From Mycobacterium sp. (GTDB lineage: Bacteria; Actinomycetota; Actinomycetes; Mycobacteriales; Mycobacteriaceae), in NCBI GenBank assembly GCA_019246375.1, contig JAFAQO010000610.1, forward strand, positions 1 to 5,587: a DNA stretch of 5,587 nucleotides, given 5' to 3'. Under the pieces are notes generated by a model. The model was given only the letters and a program-made list of their open reading frames with translations, was not told the DNA's origin and searched no databases. Made by a program: the position numbers and the translations under genes. Position 1 is the stretch's first letter, and every line of letters starts with the position of its first letter. This document shows positions 1 through 5,039 of this stretch, one piece after another.

Positions 1-24
1 CCGACAAAGTCGCAAAGACGCGAG

Positions 25-30
25 AAGGGA
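25..30 (+). promoter_or_regulatory. Ribosome-binding site of the aldehyde dehydrogenase
   Basis: AAGGGA lies five bases before the ATG at 36 and supports that start over any downstream alternative. Confidence 0.6.
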
Positions 31-35
31 TACCT

Positions 36-1490
36 ATGACGGTGCACCCTGTGCTGGATGAAATCCGTGAACGGCCCGGTACCGGTGAGGTGATTCCGGT
101 TTTCAATCCCGCCACCGAAGACCAGATCACAGAGTTCAAGGATTGCGGCCCGGAAGCCGTCAACGCAGCGGTTGCGCGTGCGAAGGAAACCGCCGAGTCG
201 GGTGTCTGGAAGGGCTTGCCCGGCAGCGAGCGAGCCAAGGTGCTGTGGCGTATCGGCGAACTGATCGATCAGAATGCGGCAGAACTTGCCGAATTCGAGT
301 CGCTCAATGCCGGCATGATTCCGATGCAGGCCCAGGCAACCGTGGCCGTCAGTTCGGAGTTCTTCCGGTACTACGCCGGGTGGTGCACCAAGATCGAGGG
401 AATCGCGGCCGCCGTGCACACCAGCGGCCTCACCGGCATCGAAGCTCATCAGCACGCTTACACCCTCAAGGAGCCCTACGACGTGGTGGGGCTGATCTTC
501 CCGTGGAACGGACCGATCTTCAATTTCTGTTGCAAGCTCGCGCCGTCGCTGGCTGCGGGCTGCAGCAGCGTCGTCAAGCCCGCCGAGGAGACCCCGCTCA
601 CCGCCCTGATTTTGGACAGAATCCTCAGCGAGGCCGGCGTGCCTGACGGTGTGGCAAACTTACTGATCGGCTACGGCCACACCGCCGGTGCCGCAATCAC
701 TGCGCACCCCGACGTCGACAAGGTCGCGTTCACCGGCTCGACCGAAGTTGGCAGGGAAATCGTTCATGCGGCCGGAGTAAGCAACCTCAAGAAAGTCACA
801 CTGGAACTCGGCGGGAAGTCGCCGGTACTAGTTTTCGACGACGCCGACCTGAACACCGCCATCCCCATGGCGGCCTTCGGCACCTTCGTGCACTCCGGGC
901 AGGCCTGTGTGTGCGGCTCGCGCATCTTCGCGCAGCGGGGTGTCTACGAGAAAGTCGTAGACGGCATCGCGAACATCGCGAACACGCTCCAGCTGGGCGG
1001 CCCCAAAGATGAAGGCAGCATGATCGGCCCGTTGATCAGTCAAAAACAGCTCAACCGCGTGTTGGGCTACCTCGACCAGGGCAAGTCCGACGGCGTCGAC
1101 CTCGTCACCGGCGGACACCGGCTCGACCGCAAGGGATACTTCGTCCACCCCACCGTGCTCACCAACGTCGCGTCCACCAGCAGACTGTTCCAGGAAGAGA
1201 TCTTTGGGCCCGTGGTCGCGATCCTGCCGTTCGATGACGAGGACGAAGCGGTCGCCCTGGCCAACGACACCACCTACGGACTTGCAGCCACCGCCTGGAC
1301 CAAAGACCTCGCCCGCGCACACCGGGTCGCCAAGCGGCTCAAGGCCGGAACGGTCGGGCTGAACTGCCAGATGCAGTTCGATCACTCGATGCCGTTTGGC
1401 GGCTACAAGCAATCCGGTTGGGGCTACGAGTCCGGCAAAGCTGGCCTAGAGACCTACCTGCAAACGAAGATCGTCTGGGCGCAAATGTAA
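36..1490 (+). CDS. Aldehyde dehydrogenase family protein (NAD-type)
   Basis: This 484-residue protein is a full-length member of the aldehyde dehydrogenase superfamily, which oxidises aldehydes to carboxylic acids with NAD(P)+ in the cytoplasm. Visible motifs are PWN (Asn158, transition-state stabilisation), KPAEETP (Lys181 and Glu184, cofactor ribose binding; Glu suggests NAD+ over NADP+), FTGSTEVG (233-239), LELGGKSP with general base Glu257, SGQACVCGSR with catalytic Cys291, and EEIFGPV (387-393). All catalytic residues are present and the length is normal for the family. The ATG has a good AAGGGA ribosome-binding site at 25-30, five bases upstream. Only 35 bases upstream are visible, so its operon context is unknown; downstream it converges on the GAF-ANTAR gene. 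The natural aldehyde cannot be read from sequence; the general fold resembles the betaine/phenylacetaldehyde-type dehydrogenases. The family call is near certain and the substrate is unknown. Confidence 0.96.
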   Translation: MTVHPVLDEIRERPGTGEVIPVFNPATEDQITEFKDCGPEAVNAAVARAKETAESGVWKGLPGSERAKVLWRIGELIDQNAAELAEFESLNAGMIPMQAQATVAVSSEFFRYYAGWCTKIEGIAAAVHTSGLTGIEAHQHAYTLKEPYDVVGLIFPWNGPIFNFCCKLAPSLAAGCSSVVKPAEETPLTALILDRILSEAGVPDGVANLLIGYGHTAGAAITAHPDVDKVAFTGSTEVGREIVHAAGVSNLKKVTLELGGKSPVLVFDDADLNTAIPMAAFGTFVHSGQACVCGSRIFAQRGVYEKVVDGIANIANTLQLGGPKDEGSMIGPLISQKQLNRVLGYLDQGKSDGVDLVTGGHRLDRKGYFVHPTVLTNVASTSRLFQEEIFGPVVAILPFDDEDEAVALANDTTYGLAATAWTKDLARAHRVAKRLKAGTVGLNCQMQFDHSMPFGGYKQSGWGYESGKAGLETYLQTKIVWAQM

Positions 1491-1504
1491 GCGCTTGCGG
1501 CGCT
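1490..1504 (+). terminator. Candidate terminator hairpin of the aldehyde dehydrogenase gene
   Basis: AGCGC and GCGCT form a 5-bp GC-rich stem around the loop TTGCG, beginning at the last base of the stop codon. It is followed by, and overlaps by one base, a 12-base perfect palindrome TGCTGATCAGCA (1504-1515). There is no U-tract, but mycobacterial terminators often lack one. The stem is short, so this is a modest call. Confidence 0.3.
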
Positions 1505-1692
1505 GCTGATCAGCAACCATAACAGTGGCGCGCTATACCCCGGCGGCGGGGAAGCCCGCAATGTCGTCAGGACAGCTGCTGAGTGGAACTGCTTTCTGCG
1601 ACGGGAGCAGCGATGCGACGAGTTACTGAAGGGCTCCTTGGCGACCATCCACTCCTGCAGCGCCGTGAATGACGTTGCGGCGCAGCGATATG

Positions 1693-1706
1693 ATGCGGCG
1701 CCGCAT
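1693..1706 (-). terminator. Palindrome/hairpin just after the GAF-ANTAR stop codon
   Basis: ATGCGGCGCCGCAT is a perfect 14-base palindrome starting four bases downstream of the minus-strand stop codon (1711-1713). It can fold as a 5-bp stem with a GCGC loop. Its position suggests a U-tract-free terminator, or a bidirectional one in the 220-bp convergent gap at 1491-1710. The rest of that gap holds nothing I can identify. Confidence 0.35.
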
Positions 1707-1710
1707 GCCA

Positions 1711-2625
1711 TTAAGCTTTTTTGGGGTGGTGCACTTCTGCCAGTTTGCGTGCAATTTCCCTGACCGGCGTGTTGGATCGCTGGGATAGTCGGCGCAGCAG
1801 GTCGAACGCTTCGACCGCGTCGATGTTGTAGCGCTCCATCAGCATGCCTTTGGCCTGGCCGATGATGTCACGGGACGCCAGGGCCCGGTGAAACTCGATG
1901 TCGCTGCGCAGCGCATTCCAGGCGAGCGCGGCATGAGTGGCATAAACGAATCCGAGATCATCGGATTCCGCACTGAACGCGCGCGGGCGTTCGGCATAGA
2001 AGTTGAACGATCCCATGGTGTCCCCGTTTACGGACATCGCAAAAGACAGCACCGACCGGATTGGGGTCTGCGCCAGCGCGTCGCGCCGATAGCGCGGCCA
2101 GCGCATGTCGTGGGTGAGATCGTCGACGCGCACAGGGTGGTGTTCCCGGGCGGCCTGCAGGCACGGCCCCTGTTGATGGCGTTGCTGGATGACATCGAGC
2201 AGCCTGGGATAGTTGCCGGACGCGGCGGGGGTGTCGATGCGGCCGCGGCGGTCCAGGGCGGTGATGCCGGCATGCTGCGCGCCCGGCACGTAGCGGGCCG
2301 CGCTGGCGGTGAGCTCACCGAGTACCGCGGCCAGCTCGGCGGGGTCCCGCTCGTGAACATCACGAATCAAGGTCGCGAGCTGCAAATGAATGTTGTCGTC
2401 GTTGGAAAACCCGTTGATGGCAGGTCCTGCCTGCCGACGCCCAGGTGCCGAAGAGTCCGCTGTTGTTGGCGCGGAGGATGTGCCGATCAACCGGCGAGCG
2501 ACGTCGCTTACCGGCTGCCCGTAGAAGTCTGATAGCCGCGTCAGCAGTGACTGGCCCGCCCCGGCGTCAATACCGTGGCGCTGCTTCAGGACATCGATAG
2601 CGCAACTGATTTCATCGTCTGTCAT
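1711..2625 (-). CDS. GAF and ANTAR domain-containing regulator with an extra N-terminal ANTAR-like bundle
   Basis: The product has 304 residues. Residues 245-297 are a typical ANTAR domain (RDIIGQAKGMLMERYNIDA, then A..LLRRLS...N.PVREIARKL), an RNA-binding antiterminator module that recognises paired hairpins in target mRNAs. Residues about 80-240 are a GAF domain of the mycobacterial type (GPCLQAAREHHPVRVDDL, RWPRYRRDA, SVLSFAMSV, GSFNFYAERPRAF), which probably senses a small ligand or redox state. Residues 6-47 resemble the three-helix C-terminal half of ANTAR again (AIDVLKQRHGIDAGAGQSLL...PVSDVARRLIG), joined by a Ser/Pro/Gly linker (about 48-78). A soluble cytoplasmic regulator is expected; there is no receiver domain or membrane segment. 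The ATG at 2625 is preceded by an AGG-rich purine stretch. It is a stand-alone gene, convergent with the dehydrogenase. Its RNA targets and ligand cannot be inferred here. Confidence 0.92.
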   Translation of the reverse strand: MTDDEISCAIDVLKQRHGIDAGAGQSLLTRLSDFYGQPVSDVARRLIGTSSAPTTADSSAPGRRQAGPAINGFSNDDNIHLQLATLIRDVHERDPAELAAVLGELTASAARYVPGAQHAGITALDRRGRIDTPAASGNYPRLLDVIQQRHQQGPCLQAAREHHPVRVDDLTHDMRWPRYRRDALAQTPIRSVLSFAMSVNGDTMGSFNFYAERPRAFSAESDDLGFVYATHAALAWNALRSDIEFHRALASRDIIGQAKGMLMERYNIDAVEAFDLLRRLSQRSNTPVREIARKLAEVHHPKKA

Positions 2626-3149
2626 GTCCTCGCCTGTCCTCCCCGGTTCCTACAGCGTGGTGGGCGGGGGTTCGGCCCTAACCTCGGGTGCCGTGAGCCC
2701 CAGATAGCCGGTTGGCGAACCGACCATTGAGGCATAGGCGGTCGACCGGCAAGCCAGCGGAAGGCCTTGGTTGTTGACCCCAAGCCCAATGGTGGAGAGA
2801 TGCTAGGCGGCATTTCCGTGACCTGTGGTCCCGTCCGGGACGGTCAGAACCGCTAACTACACCCGGAGGCCCATGTGGTCGAGATCGTCGCGTCAAGCGG
2901 CTCCAGGCCCGCACAGCAGATCAACAACTATCACCATGTGTCGATACCTCCTTCCAATTACCGCTGTTGACCGGCACTAACAACCTGTGACATCAGAGCG
3001 GCTAACTCTATGCAGCAGGCACGGATAACCTATGGGGATGCCACTGATAATCTATTGCAAGTGATACAGATATTCATATAGCACCGCTGCTACACTTGTG
3101 CAAGGGGTCAAGCACATGTTTTCCTTGAACTGCCACACCTTTCCCTTGG
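2626..3149. other. Long intergenic region between divergent regulator genes
   Basis: About 520 bases separate the GAF-ANTAR and MerR genes. The short open frames here (for example 2622-2813 and 2678-2914, minus strand) resemble no family I know, and I do not believe they are genes. Small structures seen are a CGGTT-ggcg-AACCG hairpin (2709-2722), the palindrome GGTCGACC (2739-2746), and GTCCCG-tc-CGGGAC (2828-2841). From about 2930 the sequence becomes AT-richer, as expected for a promoter region serving the MerR gene. An untranslated leader or small RNA is possible but not demonstrated. Confidence 0.5.
3055..3128 (+). promoter_or_regulatory. Putative promoter and operator region of the MerR gene
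   Basis: TTGCAA (3055-3060) and TATAGC (3077-3082), 16 bases apart, are a possible -35/-10 pair; TACACT (3091-3096) is an alternative -10. Downstream lie CTTG (3095-3098), CAAG (3101-3104), TCAAG (3108-3112) and CTTGA (3124-3128), the last two forming an inverted repeat with an 11-base spacer. A TGTGC/GCACA inverted repeat (3097-3101 and 3112-3116) overlaps them. The known HspR operator is CTTGAGT-N7-ACTCAAG; these half-sites resemble it but do not match its spacing. Autoregulation is inference. Confidence 0.3.
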
Positions 3150-3176
3150 ATGACTCTGGAGTTAGGACACGCAGCG

Positions 3177-3539
3177 ATGCCTGACGACGACCGCAAGGTG
3201 GGCCCGCCCGCGTCCGACCGCGGCGTGTACAGCATTTCGGTGGCAGCCGAACTGTCCGGCATCAATGAGCAATCGCTTCGGTTGTACGAACGCGAGGGCC
3301 TGTTGACTCCGGCACGCAGCAGGGGCGGTACCCGCCGCTACAGCGCCGACGACTGGGTCCGCCTGCAGCGCATCCGCGAGCTTGTCGATGCCGGAGTCAA
3401 CATCGCTGGCATCGCCCGCATTCTCGGGCTAGAAGACCGCAACGCCGCCCTAGAGGACCGCAACATCACCCTGGAAGGTGACAACGCGGCACTGCGCACC
3501 AAATCGTCCGGACGAAACCAGAGCAGGCGCAGCACTTAA
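3177..3539 (+). CDS. HspR-like MerR family transcriptional regulator
   Basis: The product has 120 residues. Residues 17-75 form the MerR winged helix-turn-helix (YSISVAAELSGINEQSLRLYEREGLLTP, wing GGTRRYS, then VRLQRIRELVDAGVNIAGIARIL), closest in pattern to HspR, the mycobacterial heat-shock repressor. Residues 85-107 are a leucine-headed heptad coiled coil (LEDRNAA, LEDRNIT, LEGDNAA), the expected dimerisation element, and the tail is basic (SGRNQSRRST). No effector domain or metal-binding cysteines are present. I prefer the ATG at 3177 to the one at 3150, because AGGA at 3164-3167 sits nine bases upstream of 3177 while 3150 has no purine-rich site. No dnaK, clpB or hsp20 gene lies beside it in the window, so its regulon is unknown. 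It is probably a paralogue of hspR rather than hspR itself. The family is secure; a stress role is inferred. Confidence 0.9.
   Translation: MPDDDRKVGPPASDRGVYSISVAAELSGINEQSLRLYEREGLLTPARSRGGTRRYSADDWVRLQRIRELVDAGVNIAGIARILGLEDRNAALEDRNITLEGDNAALRTKSSGRNQSRRST
3429..3491 (+). repeat. Three tandem 21-bp repeats encoding coiled-coil heptads
   Basis: Units at 3429-3449, 3450-3470 and 3471-3491 each encode seven residues starting with Leu-Glu. Units 1 and 2 share most bases, including the uncommon CTA leucine codon, which suggests a fairly recent duplication; unit 3 is more diverged. They lie in frame at the C-terminus of the MerR protein. Confidence 0.7.
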
Positions 3540-3551
3540 ATGGCGGCCCGA

Positions 3552-3632
3552 GCTCAGGCGACCTTCGATACTCAGCACATCGGTCTGCGCTAGAAGTCGG
3601 CCCCATTTTGGCCCATGGAAGGTCGCGTGAGC
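3552..3632. repeat. Imperfect 15-bp inverted repeat downstream of the MerR gene
   Basis: GCTCAGGCGACCTTC (3552-3566) and GAAGGTCGCGTGAGC (3618-3632) pair at 14 of 15 positions around a 51-base loop, beginning 12 bases after the MerR stop codon. It could be a terminator, a structured RNA or a relic of a duplicated sequence. GGCGACCTTC also occurs within the neighbouring tRNA-Phe gene (3697-3706). No other feature is seen in 3540-3648. Confidence 0.55.
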
Positions 3633-3648
3633 AGGGGCAGTGATTCAA

Positions 3649-3666
3649 CGGCCCTGGGCTGGGCCG
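3649..3666 (-). terminator. Candidate terminator of the Glu-Asp-Phe tRNA operon
   Basis: CGGCCC and GGGCCG form a 6-bp all-GC stem with a 6-base loop, five bases beyond the encoded CCA of tRNA-Phe on the minus strand, followed by TTGAAT. The position and composition fit a short mycobacterial terminator for the leftward tRNA transcript. Confidence 0.45.
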
Positions 3667-3671
3667 ATATC

Positions 3672-3748
3672 TGGTGGCCAGGGCCGGGATCGAACCGGCG
3701 ACCTTCCCCTTTTCAGCCGGACGCTCATACCGACTGAGCTACCTGGCC
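3672..3748 (-). tRNA. tRNA-Phe (GAA), anticodon stem abnormal
   Basis: Acceptor stem GGCCAGG/CCTGGCC, discriminator A and encoded CCA, T-arm GCCGG-TTCGATC-CCGGC and D-arm GCTC/GAGC are all intact, and the anticodon loop CTGAAAA gives GAA (Phe). The anticodon stem is not normal: TCCGG faces GGGGA, so positions 30-40 and 31-39 are both G opposite G, next to the loop. The actinobacterial form I remember is TCCGC/GCGGA, fully paired. The gene is last in a leftward run with tRNA-Asp (26-base spacer). Either this copy is degenerate, or two bases are miscalled, or the fold tolerates the change. Identity is secure; function is doubtful if the sequence is correct. Confidence 0.88.
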
Positions 3749-3774
3749 GGAAGGCACCGTGTGCCTCGCCGTAA

Positions 3775-3851
3775 TGGCGACCCTGACGGGACTCGAACCC
3801 GCGACCTCCGCCGTGACAGGGCGGCGCGCTAACCAACTGCGCCACAGGGCC
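3775..3851 (-). tRNA. tRNA-Asp (GTC)
   Basis: Acceptor GGCCCTG/CAGGGTC (one G-U), D-stem GCGC/GCGC, anticodon stem-loop CCGCC-CTGTCAC-GGCGG with anticodon GTC, T-arm GCGGG-TTCGAGT-CCCGT, discriminator G and encoded CCA are all seen. It lies between tRNA-Glu (31-base spacer) and tRNA-Phe on the same strand, presumably as one transcript. Confidence 0.95.
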
Positions 3852-3882
3852 TTGCTGTGTGCTCCGCGTCGCCGCGTCGCAG

Positions 3883-3956
3883 TACCCCCTACGGGATTCG
3901 AACCCGCGTTACCGCCTTGAAAGGGCGGCGTCCTAGGCCGACTAGACGAAGGGGGC
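3883..3956 (-). tRNA. tRNA-Glu (TTC)
   Basis: Acceptor GCCCCCT/AGGGGGT (G-U first pair), anticodon stem-loop CCGCC-CTTTCAA-GGCGG with anticodon TTC, T-arm GCGGG-TTCGAAT-CCCGT and discriminator A are present. CCA is not encoded. This is the first gene of the leftward run Glu-Asp-Phe. Confidence 0.95.
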
Positions 3957-4077
3957 CAGAACCGAATCTCTCCGGGGCACTCGCAACGAGCTTACGTTGG
4001 GAGCCACGTCAGCTTAGGTCACTACAGACCCAACCTTCAAACGAAGCACCGCTAAGGCGCAGTATCCTGTGCGTCGC
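3957..4077. promoter_or_regulatory. Divergent tRNA promoter region
   Basis: The 121-base spacer between leftward tRNA-Glu and rightward tRNA-Lys must hold promoters for both. For tRNA-Lys, TATCCT (4063-4068), nine bases before the gene, is a plausible -10. A clear -35 and the leftward promoter are not recognisable. Open frames crossing here are antisense or across tRNAs and are not genes. Confidence 0.4.
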
Positions 4078-4150
4078 GCCCCTATAGCTCAGTTGGTAGA
4101 GCTACGGACTTTTAATCCGCAGGTCCCAGGTTCGAGTCCTGGTGGGGGCA
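4078..4150 (+). tRNA. tRNA-Lys (TTT), likely attachment site of an integrative element
   Basis: Acceptor GCCCCTA/TGGGGGC, D-stem GCTC/GAGC, anticodon loop CTTTTAA (anticodon TTT), T-arm CCAGG-TTCGAGT-CCTGG and discriminator A are seen; CCA is not encoded. A tyrosine-integrase fragment ends 24 bases beyond its 3' end and points at it, the classic arrangement of an element integrated into the 3' part of a tRNA gene with the tRNA restored. tRNA-Lys is a known integration site for some mycobacteriophages (Tweety, from memory). Confidence 0.95.
4136..4150 (+). other. Probable attachment-site core region in the tRNA-Lys 3' end
   Basis: Inferred from the adjacent integrase remnant. Elements of this type recombine within the 3' half of the tRNA. 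The exact core cannot be defined, because I see no convincing second copy of this sequence in the window; the other end may lie outside it or be deleted. Confidence 0.4.
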
Positions 4151-4167
4151 CAGAAACATAGCGCTGC

Positions 4168-4189
4168 TCATCGTTTATTCATCGTTTAT
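4168..4189. repeat. Perfect 11-bp tandem direct repeat beside the attachment site
   Basis: TCATCGTTTAT occurs twice back to back (4168-4178, 4179-4189), 17 bases beyond tRNA-Lys and overlapping the last codons and stop of the integrase fragment. It could be arm-type integrase or excisionase binding sites, or a simple duplication. Confidence 0.7.
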
Positions 4190-4453
4190 GGCGCGGTCCA
4201 AAAGGGCTGCTACCTCGGCGTGCACCTTGCGCCGGAGCATGTACCGGTCCTGAGTCATCGAAACCTTGGCATGCCCGAGCTGATCGGCGCCGATCCGCGC
4301 GGACAGGCCAGCGTCGTCGATAAGGGTGGCCACCGATTTGCGGAACGAGTGAGACGTAACGTCGGGCACCCCAAGGTTTTCGCGGACCTTGCGCCACTGC
4401 TTGTTGAAGTTGTCCGGGTCGCGCCAAGTGCCGGCGGCCGACGGGAAGATCAT
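4175..4453 (-). pseudogene. Tyrosine recombinase/phage integrase, C-terminal fragment
   Basis: The 92 residues match the end of the catalytic domain of phage tyrosine integrases. The HxxR motif is HSFR (His35, Arg38), then LGHAKVSMTQDRYM with His61 and nucleophile Tyr71, ending in a normal C-terminus (LLDRAINDE). Mycobacterial integrases of this class are about 350-400 residues. The arm-binding and core-binding domains and the first catalytic arginine are missing, so the protein cannot be active. The ATG at 4453 is probably an internal Met; the frame stays open a little upstream but integrase similarity fades at the junction with the resolvase-like fragment. It faces tRNA-Lys, as expected of an integrase beside its attachment site. 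The gene is broken by deletion rather than by point decay, since the remaining frame is clean. Confidence 0.85.
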
Positions 4454-4758
4454 TGCCTGCTGGCCCCAGAAGGCCCGGCCGCCGCATCCGCAACGGCAAC
4501 CGAGACCGCGGCGGTATCGCCGGGATACGCGCCCACGGCCAACGCATCGTCATCGAAACCAAGGACTGCGCCCGAACCGAGCTGGCCGCGTGGATACGTG
4601 AGGCCCACACCGAGGCCGGAAACGACGACGCCCTGGCCGGTGTCGTGGTCTCCAAGCGCCGCGGTGTTGGCGACCCGCTCAGTCAGTGGGTCCACATGGA
4701 GCTACGCGACCTCATCGCCCTGCTGACTGGTCAACCGCAGGACGGCCGCTATGAATAA
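4453..4758 (+). pseudogene. Holliday-junction-resolvase-like phage protein, N-terminally truncated
   Basis: From about residue 10, the pattern RRIRNGNRDRGGIAGI, IVIETKDCARTELAAWIREA, GVVVSKRRGVGDP and QWVHMELRDLIALL matches the small PD-(D/E)xK nucleases in mycobacterial prophages and phages that I recall as resolvase-like. The ExK pair is present (Glu35, Lys37), but the upstream metal-binding Asp, normally RGDIAG, is Gly21. The N-terminal 20-30 residues are lost at the junction with the integrase fragment; a frame-0 segment reading CWPQKAR at about 4455-4475 hints that homology continues there through a small frameshift. The listed TTG start lacks support. Without the Asp and N-terminus an active nuclease is unlikely. 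The last codons overlap the start of the next ORF by 8 bases. Confidence 0.65.
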
Positions 4759-4987
4759 CCATCAACGCCGTAGCGTGATGAACATGTCCGGAGCTCGCCT
4801 GGCCAAGTTCGCCGACGAGACAGCGAAGCGTCTGCGTGCGCTCTTTGATGCCATCGACAGAGGCGAGCTGGGAGCGAGTGCCACGATGCGCGCCCGCATC
4901 GAAGGTGCCCTGTTAGCACTCGACGCCATCGCGTCCCCTGACCCGGTGGCCGCTCTTGACGCTATGCGCGATTCGCTTGGTCAGTGA
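4751..4987 (+). CDS. Small hypothetical protein of the prophage remnant
   Basis: The product has 78 residues, predicted mostly alpha-helical (ARLAKFADETAKRLRALFDAIDRGEL, then MRARIEGALLALDAI, VAALDAMRDSL), with no signal peptide or membrane segment. I do not recognise a named family. AGGA at 4739-4742 lies eight bases before the ATG at 4751, and the start overlaps the end of the resolvase-like frame, so the two were probably translationally coupled in the parent element. Internal ATGs at 4778 and 4784 are alternatives. Codon use looks typical of coding sequence (strong G/C in third positions). It may be an intact survivor of the deleted element, but whether it is expressed is unknown. Confidence 0.65.
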   Translation: MNNHQRRSVMNMSGARLAKFADETAKRLRALFDAIDRGELGASATMRARIEGALLALDAIASPDPVAALDAMRDSLGQ

Positions 4988-5039
4988 CCGGCTTCACACG
5001 CCTACGTCCGTACACAAAATGACCAGAGCGCGTACTAGA

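Larger units (their letters stand above)
4151..4987. mobile_element. Degenerate prophage or integrative-element remnant at tRNA-Lys
   Basis: Three pieces lie directly beside the tRNA-Lys 3' end: the catalytic C-terminus of a tyrosine integrase (minus strand), a 5'-truncated phage-type Holliday-junction-resolvase-like gene (plus strand) and a coupled small ORF. The two truncated genes abut near 4450-4480, so an internal deletion removed the integrase N-terminus and the intervening element genes. No structural, lysis or capsid genes remain. The right boundary is uncertain; the secreted-protein gene after 5040 is not obviously part of it. Confidence 0.65.

Noticed and set aside
828..1412. Long minus-strand open frame of 194 codons.
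   Set aside because: It is the antisense shadow of the aldehyde dehydrogenase, whose catalytic motifs are on the plus strand.
1454..1711. An 85-codon minus-strand frame whose ATG overlaps the GAF-ANTAR stop codon (TAATG).
   Set aside because: The overlap looks like coupling, but the product has no recognisable pattern, runs antisense into the dehydrogenase gene, and its first bases are occupied by a perfect palindrome that better fits a terminator.
1888..2532. Plus-strand open frame of 214 codons.
   Set aside because: It is an antisense shadow of the GAF-ANTAR gene; the product has no domain pattern.
2678..2914. Short minus-strand frame of 78 codons in the long intergenic gap.
   Set aside because: Arg/Pro/Gly-rich with no recognisable motif; an overlapping 63-codon frame looks equally random, so neither is supported as a gene.
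3645..4087. Two short open frames (66 and 76 codons) across the tRNA cluster.
   Set aside because: They are frames through tRNA genes on both strands; peptides of this kind are well-known annotation artefacts.
4142..4726. Plus-strand open frame of 194 codons starting in tRNA-Lys.
   Set aside because: It begins inside a tRNA, runs antisense to the integrase fragment, and is out of frame with the resolvase-like remnant.
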